Shown one piece after another: positions 10,866 to 23,542 of a stretch of DNA of 64,000 nucleotides (positions are counted from its first letter, which is position 1; each line of letters begins with the position of its first letter). Origin of the DNA: Siphonodentalium dalli (Eukaryota > Mollusca > Scaphopoda > Gadilida > Siphonodentaliidae); contig CP136064.1 of the NCBI GenBank assembly GCA_032622095.1, positions 141,933,954 to 141,997,953 on the forward strand. The letters are read 5' to 3'. The notes under the pieces are model-generated. The model did not search any database, was not told the origin of the DNA, and saw only the letters and a program-made list of their open reading frames with translations. Position numbers and translations under genes: made by a program.

Positions 10866-12973
10866 CATGGCCGCCAGCAGCCGTCTTGGATTTTACTCTT
10901 TGTGTGACTAAATCCTTTAGCACAGGATACAGGTCGTACCTTTATTCTGATCAGCAAAAAATTTATCATGGATGTTAACAATGACTTGTAGATGGGAACG
11001 AGTCATTTTGGGTTCATTCGGCCAAAAAACATGGCCGCCAGCAGCCATCTTGTATTGTACTCTTTGTATGACTAAATCCTTTAGCACGGGCTACAGGTCG
11101 TACCTTTAGTCTAATCATCATGAAATTTGTTATGTCTGTTGAAATTGGAATGTAGATGGGAACAAGTCATTTTGGGGTCATTCGGACAAAAAACATGGCC
11201 GCCAGTGACCATCTTTGATTTTACTGTTTGTATGACTAAATCTTTTAGCACGGGCTACAGGTCATACCTTTAGTCTGATCATCATAAAATTTGACATGGA
11301 TGTTGTCAATGACATGTAGATTGGAACGAGTCATTTTGGGATCATTCGGCCAAAAAACGTGGCCGCCAGCAGCCGTCTTGGATTTTACTCTTTGTGTGAC
11401 TAAATCCTTTAGCACAGGATACAGGTCGTACCTTTAGTCTGATCATCATAAAATTTGTCATGGATGTTAACAATGACTTGTAGATGGGAACGACTCATTT
11501 TGGGTTCATTCGGCCAAAAACCATGGCCGCCAGCAGCCATCTTGGATTTTACTGTTTGTATGACTGAATCCTTTAGCACGGGCTACAGGTCGTACCTTTA
11601 GTCTGATCATCATAAAATTTGTTATGGCTGTTGAAATTGGAATGTAGATGGGAACGAGTCATTTTGGGGTCATTCGGACAAAAAACATGGCCGCCAGTGG
11701 CCATCTTTGTTTTCAAAATTCAATCCATTATCACGGGCCACAGGTCGCATTGTTCGTCTGATCATCATGAAATTTGTCCTGGATGTTAATATTGACATGT
11801 AGATGGGAACGAGTCATTTTTGGTTTACTCGGGCAAAAAACATGGCCGCCAGCAGCCATCTTTGATTGTACTCTTTGTATGACTAAATCCTTTAGCACGG
11901 GCAACAGGTCGTACCTTTAGTCTGATCATCATGAAATTTGTTATGGCTGTTGAAATTGGAATGTAGATGGGAACGAGTCATTTTGGGGTCATTCGGACAA
12001 AAAACATGACCGCCAGTGGCCATCTTTGTTTTCAAAATTCAATCCATTAGCACGGGTCACAGGTCGCATTGTTCGTCTGATCATCATGAAATTATTCCTG
12101 GATGTTAATATTGACATGTAGATGGGAAAGAGTCATTTTGGGGTCGTTCGGCAAAAAAACATGGCCGCCAGCAGCCATCTTGGATTTTACTCTTTACATG
12201 ACTAAATCATTTAGCACGGGCTACAGGTCGTACCTTTAATCTGATCATCATGAAATTTGTTATAGCTGTTGAAATTGGAATGTAGATGGGAACGAGTCAT
12301 TTTGGGGTCATTCGAACAAAAAACATGGCCGCCAGTGACCATCTTTGATTTTACTCTTTACATGACTAAACCTTTAGCACGGGCTACAGGTCGTACCTTT
12401 AGTCTGATCATCATGAAATTTGTTATCGCTGTTGAAATAAATTGGAATGTAGATGGGAACGAGTCATTTTGGGGTGATTCGGACAAAAAACATGGCCGCC
12501 AGTGGCCATCTTTGTTTTCAAAATTCAATCCATTAGCACGGGCCACAGGTCGCATTGTTCGTCTGATCATCATGAAATTATTCCTGGATGTTAATATTGA
12601 CATGTAGATGGGAAAGAGTCATTTTGGGGTCGTTCGGCAAAAAAACATGGCCGCCAGCAGCCATCTTGGATTTTACTCTTTACATGACTAAATCATTTAG
12701 CACGGGCTACAGGTCGTACCTTTAATCTGATCATCATGAAATTTGTTATAGCTGTTGAAATTGAAATGTAGATGGGAACGAGTCATTTTGGGGTCATTCG
12801 AACAAAAAACATGGCCGCCAGTGACCATCTTTGATTTTACTCTTTACATGACTAAATCCTTTAGCACGGGCTACAGGTCGTACCTTTAGTCTGATCATCA
12901 TGATATTTGTTTTGGCTGTTGAAATTGGAATGTAGATGGGAACAAGTGATTTTGGGGTCATTCGGACAAAAAA
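10866..12973 (+). repeat. HOR block: E F G H I J K B C A B C A
   Basis: Unit starts: 10866, 11030, 11194, 11358, 11522, 11686, 11841, 12005, 12160, 12324, 12491, 12646, 12810. This is a HOR whose D was lost in the C/D hybrid just upstream. The A at 12324 is 167 bp: it lost one base (gactaaacc) and gained an extra AAAT in gttgaaataaattgg. The A at 12810 is the ttttggc subtype leading to D. Confidence 0.85.
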
Positions 12974-15900
12974 CTTGGCCGCCAGTGACCATCTTTGATT
13001 TTACTGTTTGTATGACTAAATCCTTTAGCACGGGCTACAGGTCATACCTTTAGTCTGATCATCATAAAATTTGACAAGGATGTTGACAATGACATGTAGA
13101 TTGGAACGAGTCATTTTGGGATCAATCGGCCAAAACCATGGCCGCCAGCAGCCGTCTTGGATTTTTCTCTTTGTGTGACTAAATTATTTAGCACAGGATA
13201 CAGGTCGTACCTTTATTCTGATCATCATAAAATTTGTCATGGATGTTAACAATGACTTGTAGATGGGAACGAGTCATTTTGGGATCATTCGGCCAAAAAC
13301 ATGGCCGCCAGCAGCCATCTTGGATTGTACTCTTTGTATGACTAAATCCTTTAGCACGGGCTACAGGTCGTACCTTTAGTCTAATCATCATGAAATATGT
13401 TATGTCTGTTGAAATTGGAATGTAGATGGGAACAAGTCATTTTGAGGTCATTCGGACAAAAAACATGGCCGCCAGTGACCATCTTTGATTTTACTGTTTG
13501 TATGACTAAATCTTTTAGCACGGGCTACAGGTCATACCTTTAGTCTGATCATCATAAAAGTTGACATGGATGTTGTCAATGACATGTAGATTGGTACGAG
13601 TTATTTTGGGATCATTCGGCCAAAAACATGGCCGCCAGCAGCCGTCTTGGATTTTACTCTTTGTGTGACTAAATCCTTTAGCACAGGATACAGGTCGTAC
13701 CTTTAGACTGATCATCATAAAATTTGTCATGGATGTTAACAATGACTTGTAGATGGGAACGAGTTATTTTGGGTTCATTCGGCCAAAAACCATGGCCGCC
13801 AGCAGCCATCTTGGATTTTACTGTTTGTATGACTGAATCCTTTAGCACGGGCTACAGGTCGTACCTTTAGTCTGATCATCATAAAATTTGTTATGGCTGT
13901 TGAAATTGGAATGTAGATGGGAACGAGTCATTTTGGGGTCATTCGGACAAAAAACATGGCCGCCAGTGGCCATCTTTGTTTTCAAAATTCAATCCATTAT
14001 CACGGGCCACAGGTCGCATTGTTCGTCTGATCATCATGAAATTTGTCCTGGAAGTTAATATTGACATGTAGATGGGAACGAGTCATTTTTGGTTTACTCG
14101 GGCAAAAAACATGGACGCCAGCAGCCATCTTTGATTGTACTCTTTGTATGACTAAATCCTTTAGCACGGGCTACAGGTCGTACCTTTAGTCTGATCATCA
14201 TGAAATTTGTTATGGCTGTTGAAATTGGAATGTAGATGGGAACGAGTCATTTTGGGGTGATTCGGACAAAAAACATGGCCGCCAGTGGCCATCTTTTTTT
14301 CAAAATTCAATCCATTAGCACGGGCCACAGGTCGCATTGTTCGTATGATCATCATGAAATTATTCCTGGATGTTAATATTGACATGTAGATGGGAAAGAA
14401 TCATTTTGGGGTCGTTCGGCAAAAAAACATGGCCGCCAGCAGCCATCTTGGATTTTACTCTTTACATGACTAAATCATTTAGCACGGGCTACAGGTCGTA
14501 CCTTTAATCTGATCATCATGAAATTTGTTATAGCTGTTGAAATTGGAATGTAGATGGGAACGAGTCATTTTGGGGTCATTCGAACAAAAAACATGGCCGC
14601 CAGTGGCCATCTTTGTTTTCAAAATTCAATCCATTATCACGGGCCACAGGTCGCATTGTTCGTCTGATCATCATGAAATTTGTCCTGGATGTTAATATTG
14701 ACATGTAGATGGGAACGAGTCATTTTTGGTTTACTCGGGCAAAAAACATGGCCGCCAGCAGCCATCTTTGATTGTACTCTTTGTATGACTAAATCCTTTA
14801 GCACGGGCTACAGGTCGTACCTTTAGTCTGATAATCATGAAATTTGTTATGGCTGTTGAAATTGGAATGTAGATGGGAACGAGTCATTTTGGGGTCATTC
14901 GGACAAAAAACTTGGCCGCCAGTGACCATCTTTGATTTTACTGTTTGTATGACTAAATCCTTTAGCACGGGCTACAGGTCATACCTTTAGTCTGATCATC
15001 ATAAAATTTGTTATGGCTGTTGAAATTGGAATGTAGATGGGAACGAGTCATTTTGGGGTCATTCGGACAAAAAACATGGCCGCCAGTGGCCATCTTTGTT
15101 TTCAAAATTCAATCCATTATCACGGGCCACAGGTCGCATTGTTCGTCTGATCATCATGAAATTTGTCCTGGATGTTAATATTGACATGTAGATGGGAACG
15201 AGTCATTTTTGGTTTACTCGGGCAAAAAACATGGCCGCCAGCAGCCATCTTTGATTGTACTCTTTGTATGACTAAATCCTTTAGCACGGGCAACAGGTCG
15301 TACCTTTAGTCTGATCATCATGAAATTTGTTATGGCTGTTGAAATTGGAATGTAGATGGGAACGAGTCATTTTGGGGTCATTCGGACAAAAAACATGACC
15401 GCCAGTGGCCATCTTTGTTTTCAAAATTCAATCCATTAGCACGGGCCACATGTCGCATTGTTCGTCTGATCATCATGAAATTATTCCTGGATGTTAATAT
15501 TGACATGTAGATGGGAACGAGTCATTTTGGGGTCGTTCGGCAAAAAAACATGGCCGCCAGCAGCCATCTTGGATTTTACTCTTTACATGACTAAATCAAT
15601 TAGCACGGGCTACAGGTCGTACCTTTAATCTGATCATCATGAAATTTGTTATAGCTGTTGAAATTGGAATGTAGATGGGAACGAGTCATTTTGGGGTCAT
15701 TCGAACAAAAAACTTGGCCGCCACTGACCATCTTTGATTTTACTCTTTACATGACTAAATCCTTTAGCACGGGCTACAGGTCGTACCTTTAGTCTGATCA
15801 TCAAGAAATTTGTTATCGCTGTTGAAATTGGAATGTAGATGGGAACGAGTCATTTTGGGGTGATTCGGACAAAAAACATGGCCGCCAGTGGCCATCTTTG

Positions 15901-16842
15901 TTTTCAAAATTCAATCCATTAGCACGGGCCACAGGTCGCATTGTTCGTCTGATCATCATGAAATTATTCCTGGATGTTAATATTGACATGTAGATGGGAA
16001 AGAGTCATTTTGGGGTCGTTCGGCAAAAAAACATGGCCGCCAGCAGCCATCTTGGATTTTACTCTTTACATGACTAAATCAATTAGCACGGGCTACAGGT
16101 CGTACCTTTAATCTGGTCATCATGAAATTTGTTATAGCTGTTGAAATTGGAATGTAGATGGGAATGAGTCATTTTGGGGTCATTCGAACAAAAAACATGG
16201 CCGCCACTGACCATCTTTGATTTTACTCTTTACATGACTAAATCCTTTAGCACGGGCTACAGGTCGTACCTTTAGTCTGATCATCATGAAATTTGTTATC
16301 GCTGTTGAAATTGGAATGTAGATGGGAACGAGTCATTTTGGGGTGATTCGGACAAAAAACATGGCCGCCAGTGGCCATCTTTGTTTTCAAAATTCAATCC
16401 ATTAGCACGGGCCACAGGTCGCATTGTTCGTCTGATCATCATGAAATTATTCCTGGATGTTAATATTGACATGTAGATGGGAAAGAGTCATTTTGGGGTC
16501 GTTCGGCAAAAAAACATGGCCGCCAGCAGCCATCTTGGATTTTACTCTTTACATGACTAAATCATTTAGCACGGGCTACAGGTCGTACCTTTAATCTGAT
16601 CATCATGAAATTTGTTATAGCTGTTGAAATTGAAATGTAGATGGGAACGAGTCATTTTGGGGTCATTCGAACAAAAAACATGGCCGCCAGTGACCATCTT
16701 TGATTTTACTCTTTACATGACTAAATCCTTTAGCACGGGCTACAGGTCGTACCTTTAGTCTGATCATCATGAAATTTGTTTTGGCTGTTGAAATTGGAAT
16801 GTAGATGGGAACGAGTCATTTTGGGGTCATTCGGACAAAAAA
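12974..16842 (+). repeat. HOR block: D E F G H I J K B C, J K X J K, (B C A)x3
   Basis: Unit starts: 12974, 13137, 13300, 13464, 13627, 13791, 13955, 14110, 14274, 14428, 14592, 14747, 14911, 15075, 15230, 15394, 15549, 15713, 15877, 16032, 16196, 16360, 16515, 16679. The C at 14428 jumps back to J, giving J-K-X-J-K with a J-to-J period of 483 bp. Three B-C-A trimers follow (15394, 15877, 16360). E at 13137 has a D-like end, a first step towards the G'-F' arrangement seen further right. Confidence 0.85.
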
Positions 16843-19800
16843 CTTGGCCGCCAGTGACCATCTTTGATTTTACTGTTTGTATGACTAAATCCTTTAGCAC
16901 GGGCTACAGGTCATACCTTTAGTCTGATCATCATAAAATTTGACATGGATGTTGACAATGACATGTAGATTGGAACGAGTCATTTTGGGATCATTCGGCC
17001 AAAAACATGGCCGCCAGCAGCCGTCTTGGATTTTACTCTTTGTGTGACTAAATCCTTTAGCACAGGATACAGGTCGTACCTTTATTCTGATCATCAAAAA
17101 ATTTATCATGGATGTTAACAATGACTTGTAGATGGGAACGAGTCATTTTGGGTTCATTCGGCCAAAAAACATGGCCGCCAGCAGCCATCTTGGATTGTAC
17201 TCTTTGCATGACTAAATCATTTAGCACGGGCTACAGGTCGTACCTTTAGTCTAATCATCATGAAATTTGTTATGTCTGTTGAAATTGGAATGTAGATGGG
17301 AACAAGTCATCTTGGGGTCATTCGGACAAAAAACATGGCCGCCAGTGACCATCTTTGATTTTACTGTTTGTATGACTAAATCTTTTAGCACGGGCTACAG
17401 GTCATACCTTTAGTCTGATCATCATAAAATTTGACATGGATGTTAACAATGACTTGTAGATTGGAACGAGTCATTTTGGGATCATTCGGCCAAAAACATG
17501 GCCGCCAGCAGCCATCTTGGATTGTACTCTTTGTATGACTAAATTCTTTAGCACGGGCTACAGGTCGTACCTTTAGTCTAATCATCATGAAATATGTTAT
17601 GTCTGTTGAAATTGGAATGTAGATGGGAACAAGTCATTTTGAGGTCATTCGGACAAAAAACATGGCCGCCAGTGACCATCTTTGATTTTACTGTTTGTAT
17701 GAATAAATCTTTTAGCACGGGCTACAGGTCATACCTTTAGTCTGATCATCATAAAATTTGACATGGATGTTGTCAATGACATGTAGATTGGTACGAGTTA
17801 TTTTGGAATCATTCGGCCAAAAACATGGCCGCCAGCAGCCGTCTTGGATTTTACTCTTTGTGTGACTAAATCCTTTAGCACAGGATACAGGTCGTACCTT
17901 TAGACTGATCATCATAAAATTTGCCATGGATGTTAACAATGACTTGTAGATGGGAACGAGTTATTTTGGGTTCATTCGGCCAAAAACCATGGCCGCCAGC
18001 AGCCATCTTGGATTTTACTGTTTGTATGACTGAATCCTTTAGCAAGGGCTACAGGTCGTACCTTTAGTCTGATCATCATAAAATTTGTTATGGCTGTTGA
18101 AATTGGAATGTAGATGGGAACGAGTCATTTTGGGGTCATTCGGACAAAAAACATGGCCGCCAGTGGCCATCTTTGTTTTCAAAATTCAATCCATTATCAC
18201 GGGCCACAGGTCGCATTGTTCGTCTGATCATCATGAAATTTGTCCTGGAAGTTAATATTGACATGTAGATGGGAACGAGTCATTTTTGGTTTACTCGGGC
18301 AAAAAACATGGACGCCAGCAGCCATCTTTGATTGTACTCTTTGTATGACTAAATCCTTTAGCACGGGCTACAGGTCGTACCTTTAGTCTGATCATCATGA
18401 AATTTGTTATGGCTGTTGAAATTGGAATGTAGATGGGAACGAGTCATTTTGGGGTCATTCGGACAAAAAACATGGCCGCCAGTGGCCATCTTTTTTTCAA
18501 AATTCAATCCATTAGCACGGGCCACAGGTCGCATTGTTCGTATGATCATCATGAAATTATTCCTGGATGTTAATATTGACATGTAGATGGGAAAGAATCA
18601 TTTTGGGGTCGTTCGGCAAAAAAACATGGCCGCCAGCAGCCATCTTGGATTTTACTCTTTACATGACTAAATCATTTAGCACGGGCTACAGGTCGTACCT
18701 TTAATCTGATCATCATGAAATTTGTTATAGCTGTTGAAATTGGAATGTAGATGGGAACGAGTCATTTTGGGGTCATTCGAACAAAAAACATGGCCGCCAG
18801 TGACCATCTTTGATTTTACTCTTTACATGACTAAATCCTTTAGCACGGGTTACAGGTCGTACCTTTAGTCTGATCATCATGAAATTTATTATCGCTGTTG
18901 AAATTGGAATGTAGATGGGAACGAGTCATTTTGGGGTCATTCGGATAAAAAACATGGCCGCCAGTGGCCATCTTTGTTTTCAAAATTCAATCCATTAGCA
19001 CGGGCCACAGGTCGCATTGTTCGTCTGATCATCATGAAATTATTCCTGGATGTTAATATTGACATGTAGATGGGAAAGAGTCATTTTGGGGTCGTTCGGC
19101 AAAAAAACATGGCCGCCAGCAGCCATCTTGGATTTTACTCTTTACATGACTAAATCATTTAGCACGGGCTACAGGTCGTACCTTTAATCTGATCATCATG
19201 AAATTTGTTATAGCTGTTGAAATTGGAATGTAGATGGGAATGAGTCATTTTGGGGTCATTCGAACAAAAAACATGGCCGCCACTCACCATCTTTGATTTT
19301 ACTCTTTACATGACTAAATCCTTTAGCACGGGCTACAGGTCGTACCTTTAGTCTGATCATCATGAAATTTGTTATCGCTGTTGAAATTGGAATGTAGATG
19401 GGAACGAGTCATTTTGGGGTGATTCGGACAAAAAACATGGCCGCCAGTGGCCATCTTTGTTTTCAAAATTCAATCCATTAGCACGGGCCACAGGTCGCAT
19501 TGTTCGTCTGATCATCATGAAATTATTCCTGGATGTTAATATTGACATGTAGATGGGAAAGAGTCATTTTGGGGTCGTTCGGCAAAAAAACATGGCCGCC
19601 AGCAGCCATCTTGGATTTTACTCTTTACATGACTAAATCATTTAGCACGGGCTACAGGTCGTACCTTTAATCTGATCATCATGAAATTTGTTATAGCTGT
19701 TGAAATTGAAATGTAGATGGGAACGAGTCATTTTGGGGTCATTCGAACAAAAAACATGGCCGCCAGTGACCATCTTTGATTTTACTCTTTACATGACTAA

Positions 19801-19918
19801 ATCCTTTAGCACGGGCTACAGGTCGTACCTTTAGTCTGATCATCATGAAATTTGTTTTGGCTGTTGAAATTGGAATGTAGATGGGAACGAGTCATTTTGG
19901 GGTCATTCGGACAAAAAA
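16843..19918 (+). repeat. HOR copy of 3076 bp (19-mer with G'-F'), first of tandem pair
   Basis: Order: D E F G' F' G H I J K B C A B C A B C A, starting at 16843, 17006, 17170, 17334, 17497, 17661, 17824, 17988, 18152, 18307, 18471, 18625, 18789, 18953, 19108, 19272, 19436, 19591, 19755. Every unit through K and B lies exactly 3076 bp before its partner in the next HOR, with only scattered substitutions. Confidence 0.9.
17334..17660 (+). repeat. Extra G'-F' dimer inserted between F and G (327 bp)
   Basis: G' (17334-17496) has a G front (aaatcttttag, catacc, gacatggatg) that switches to an E/H sequence (ttaacaatgacttgtag), then returns to a D/G end (gggatcattcggcc). F' (17497-17660) is an F with aaattctttag, gaaatatgttatg and gaggtcattcgg. 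The same dimer occurs at 20410, 25492 and 28250 and nowhere else. A plain F with the gaaatatg and gaggtc marks at 13300 is its likely relative. Confidence 0.82.
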
Positions 19919-22900
19919 CTTGGCCGCCAGTGACCATCTTTGATTTTACTGTTTGTATGACTAAATCCTTTAGCACGGGCTACAGGTCATACCTTTAGTC
20001 TGATCATCATAAAATTTGACATGGATGTTGACAATGACATGTAGATTGGAACGAGTCATTTTGGGATCATTCGGCCAAAAACATGGCCGCCAGCAGCCGT
20101 CTTGGATTTTACTCTTTGTGTGACTAAATCCTTTAGCACAGGATACAGGTCGTACCTTTATTCTGATCATCAAAAAATTTATCATGGATGTTAACAATGA
20201 CTTGTAGATGGGAACGAGTCATTTTGGGTTCATTCGGCCAAAAACCATGGCCGCCAGCAGCCATCTTGGATTGTACTCTTTGCATGACTAAATCATTTAG
20301 CACGGGCTACAGGTCGTACCTTTAGTCTAATCATCATGAAATTTGTTATGTCTGTTGAAATTGGAATGTAGATGGGAACAAGTCATTTTGGGGTCATTCG
20401 GACAAAAAACATGGCCGCCAGTGACCATCTTTGATTTTACTGTTTGTATGACTAAATCTTTTAGCACGGGCTACAGGTCATACCTTTAGTCTGATCATCA
20501 TAAAATTTGACATGGATGTTAACAATGACTTGTAGATGGGAACGAGTCATTTTGGGATCATTCGGCCAAAAACATGGCCGCCAGCAGCCATCTTGGATTG
20601 TACTCTTTGTATGACTAAATTCTTTAGCACGGGCTACAGGTCGTACCTTTAGTCTAATCATCATGAAATATGTTATGTCTGTTGAAATTTGAATGTAGAT
20701 GGGAACAAGTCATTTTGAGGTCATTCGGACAAAAAACATGGCCGCCAGTGACCATCTTTGATTTTACTGTTTGTATGACTAAATCTTTTAGCACGGGCTA
20801 CAGGTCATACCTTTAGTCTGATCATCATAAAATTTGACATGGATGTTGTCAATGACATGTAGATTGGTACGAGTTATTTTGGGATCATTCGGCCAAAAAC
20901 ATGGCCGCCAGCAGCCGTCTTGGATTTTACTCTTTGTGTGACTAAATCCTTTAGCACAGGATACAGGTCGTACCTTTAGACTGATCATCATAAAATTTGT
21001 CATGGATGTTAACAATGACTTGTAGATGGGAACGAGTTATTTTGGGTTCATTCGGCCAAAAACCATGGCCGCCAGCAGCCATCTTGGATTTTACTGTTTG
21101 TATGACTGAATCCTTTAGCACGGGCTACAGGTCGTACCTTTAGTCTGATCATCATAAAATTTGTTATGGCTGTTGAAATTGGAATGTAGATGGGAACGAG
21201 TCATTTTGGGGTCATTCGGACAAAAAACATGGCCGCCAGTGGCCATCTTTGTTTTCAAAATTCAATCCATTATCACGGGCCACAGGTCGCATTGTTCGTC
21301 TGATCATCATGAAATTTGTCCTGGAAGTTAATATTGACATGTAGATGGGAACGAGTCATTTTTGGTTTACACGGGCAAAAAACATGGACGCCAGCAGCCA
21401 TCTTTGATTGTACTCTTTGTATGACTAAATCCTTTAGCACGGGCTACAGGTCGTACCTTTAGTCTGATCATCATGAAATTTGTTATGGCTGTTGAAATTG
21501 GAATGTAGATGGGAACGAGTCATTTTGGGGTCATTCGGACAAAAAACATGGCCGCCAGTGGCCATCTTTTTTTCAAAATTCAATCCATTAGCACGGGCCA
21601 CAGGTCGCATTGTTCGTATGATCATCATGAAATTATTCCTGGATGTTAATATTGACATGTAGATGGGAAAGAATCATTTTGGGGTCGTTCGGCAAAAAAA
21701 CATGGCCGCCAGCAGCCATCTTGGATTTTACTCTTTACATGACTAAATCATTTAGCACGGGCTACAGGTCGTACCTTTAATCTGATCATCATGAAATTTG
21801 TTATAGCTGTTGAAATTGGAATGTAGATGGGAACGAGTCATTTTGGGGTCATTCGAACAAAAAACATGGCCGCCAGTGACCATCTTTGATTTTACTCTTT
21901 ACATGACTAAATCCTTTAGCACGGGTTACAGGTCGTACCTTTAGTCTGATCATCATGAAATTTATTATCGCTGTTGAAATTGGAATGTAGATGGGAACGA
22001 GTCATTTTGGGGTCATTCGGATAAAAAACATGGCCGCCAGTGGCCATCTTTGTTTTCAAAATTCAATCCATTAGCACGGGCCACAGGTCGCATTGTTCGT
22101 CTGATCATCATGAAATTATTCCTGGATGTTAATATTGACATGTAGATGGGGAAAGAGTCATTTTGGGGTCGTTCGGCAAAAAAACATGGCCGCCAGCAGC
22201 CATCTTGGATTTTACTCTTTACATGACTAAATCATTTAGCACGGGCTACAGGTCGTACCTTTAATCTGATCATCATGAAATTTGTTATAGCTGTTGAAAT
22301 TGGAATGTAGATGGGAACGAGTCATTTTGGGGTCATTCGAACAAAAAACATGGCCGCCAGTGACCATCTTTGATTTTACTCTTTACATGACTAAATCCTT
22401 TAGCACGGGTTACAGGTCGTACCTTTAGTCTGATCATCATGAAATTTATTATCGCTGTTGAAATTGGAATGTAGATGGGAACGAGTCATTTTGGGGTCAT
22501 TCGGATAAAAAACATGGCCGCCAGTGGCCATCTTTGTTTTCAAAATTCAATCCATTAGCACGGGCCACAGGTCGCATTGTTCGTCTGATCATCATGAAAT
22601 TATTCCTGGATGTTAATATTGACATGTAGATGGGAAAGAGTCATTTTGGGGTCGTTCGGCAAAAAAACATGGCCGCCAGCAGCCATCTTGGATTTTACTC
22701 TTTACATGACTAAATCATTTAGCACGGGCTACAGGTCGTACCTTTAATCTGATCATCATGAAATTTGTTATAGCTGTTGAAATTGGAATGTAGATGGGAA
22801 CGAGTCATTTTGGGGTCATTCGAACAAAAAACATGGCCGCCAGTGACCATCTTTGATTTTACTCTTTACATGACTAAATCCGTTAGCACGGGCTACAGGT

Positions 22901-23542
22901 CGTACCTTTAGTCTGATCATCATGAAATTTGTTATCGCTGTTGAAATTGGAATGTAGATGGGAACGAGTCATTTTGGGGTCATTCGGGCAAAAAACATGG
23001 CCGCCAGTGGCCATCTTTGTTTTCAAAATTCAATCCATTAGCACGGGCCACAGGTCGCATTGTTCGTCTGATCATCATGAAATTGTTCCTGGATGTTAAA
23101 ATTGACATGTAGATGGGAAAGAGTCATTTTGGGGTCGTTCGGCAAAAAAACATGGCCGCCAGCAGCCATCTTGGATTTTACTCTTTACATGACTAAATCA
23201 TTTAGCACGGGCTACAGGTCGTACCTTTAATCTGATCATCATGAAATTTGTTATAGCTGTTGAAATTGGAATGTAGATGGGAACGAGCCATTTTGGGGTC
23301 ATTCGAACAAAAAACATGGCCGCCAGTGACCATCTTTGATTTTACTCTTTACATGACTAAATCGTTTAGCACGGGCTACAGGTCGTACCTTTAGTCTGAT
23401 CATCATGAAATTTGTTATGGCTGTTGAAATTGGAATGTAGATGGGAACGAGTCATTTTGTCTGATCATCATAAAATTTGACATGGATGTTGACAATGACA
23501 TGTAGATTGGAACGAGTCATTTTGGGATCATTCGGCCAAAAA
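19919..23542 (+). repeat. HOR block: D E F G' F' G H I J K, (B C A)x3, B C A/D
   Basis: Unit starts: 19919, 20082, 20246, 20410, 20573, 20737, 20900, 21064, 21228, 21383, 21547, 21701, 21865, 22029, 22185, 22349, 22513, 22668, 22832, 22996, 23151, 23315. The A-B-C trimer at 21865-22348 is repeated at 22349-22831 with the same private marks (gggttacagg, tttattatcg, cggataaaa). The block ends with the first A/D chimera. A near-identical copy, one trimer shorter, lies 7840 bp downstream. Confidence 0.9.
23315..23542 (+). repeat. Chimeric A/D monomer with 99-bp deletion (first of 14, 228 bp)
   Basis: An A unit (with tcgtttag) runs to base 145 (gagtcattttg) and then continues directly with tctgatcatcataaaa and gacatggatgttgacaatg, the second half of D. 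A plus D would be 327 bp; this unit is 228 bp, so 99 bp are missing (the end of A and the start of D). The same join occurs in chimeras starting at 23315, 30671, 32849, 37294, 39954, 42614, 45274, 46641 (one T shorter), 48162, 51298, 53631, 59035, 61674 and 63348. The breakpoint is ambiguous by a base or two because both partners have a g before tctg. Confidence 0.93.

Noticed and set aside
12269-12607. 112-codon plus-strand reading frame
   Set aside because: It exists only because the AAAT insertion and one-base loss in the monomer at 12324 happen to join frames of two adjacent units; no other copy has it.
23452-23470. A/D chimera join as a site-specific recombination or attachment site
   Set aside because: There is no integrase, core duplication or inverted arms at the join. 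One ancestral illegitimate exchange followed by amplification explains the 14 identical copies.
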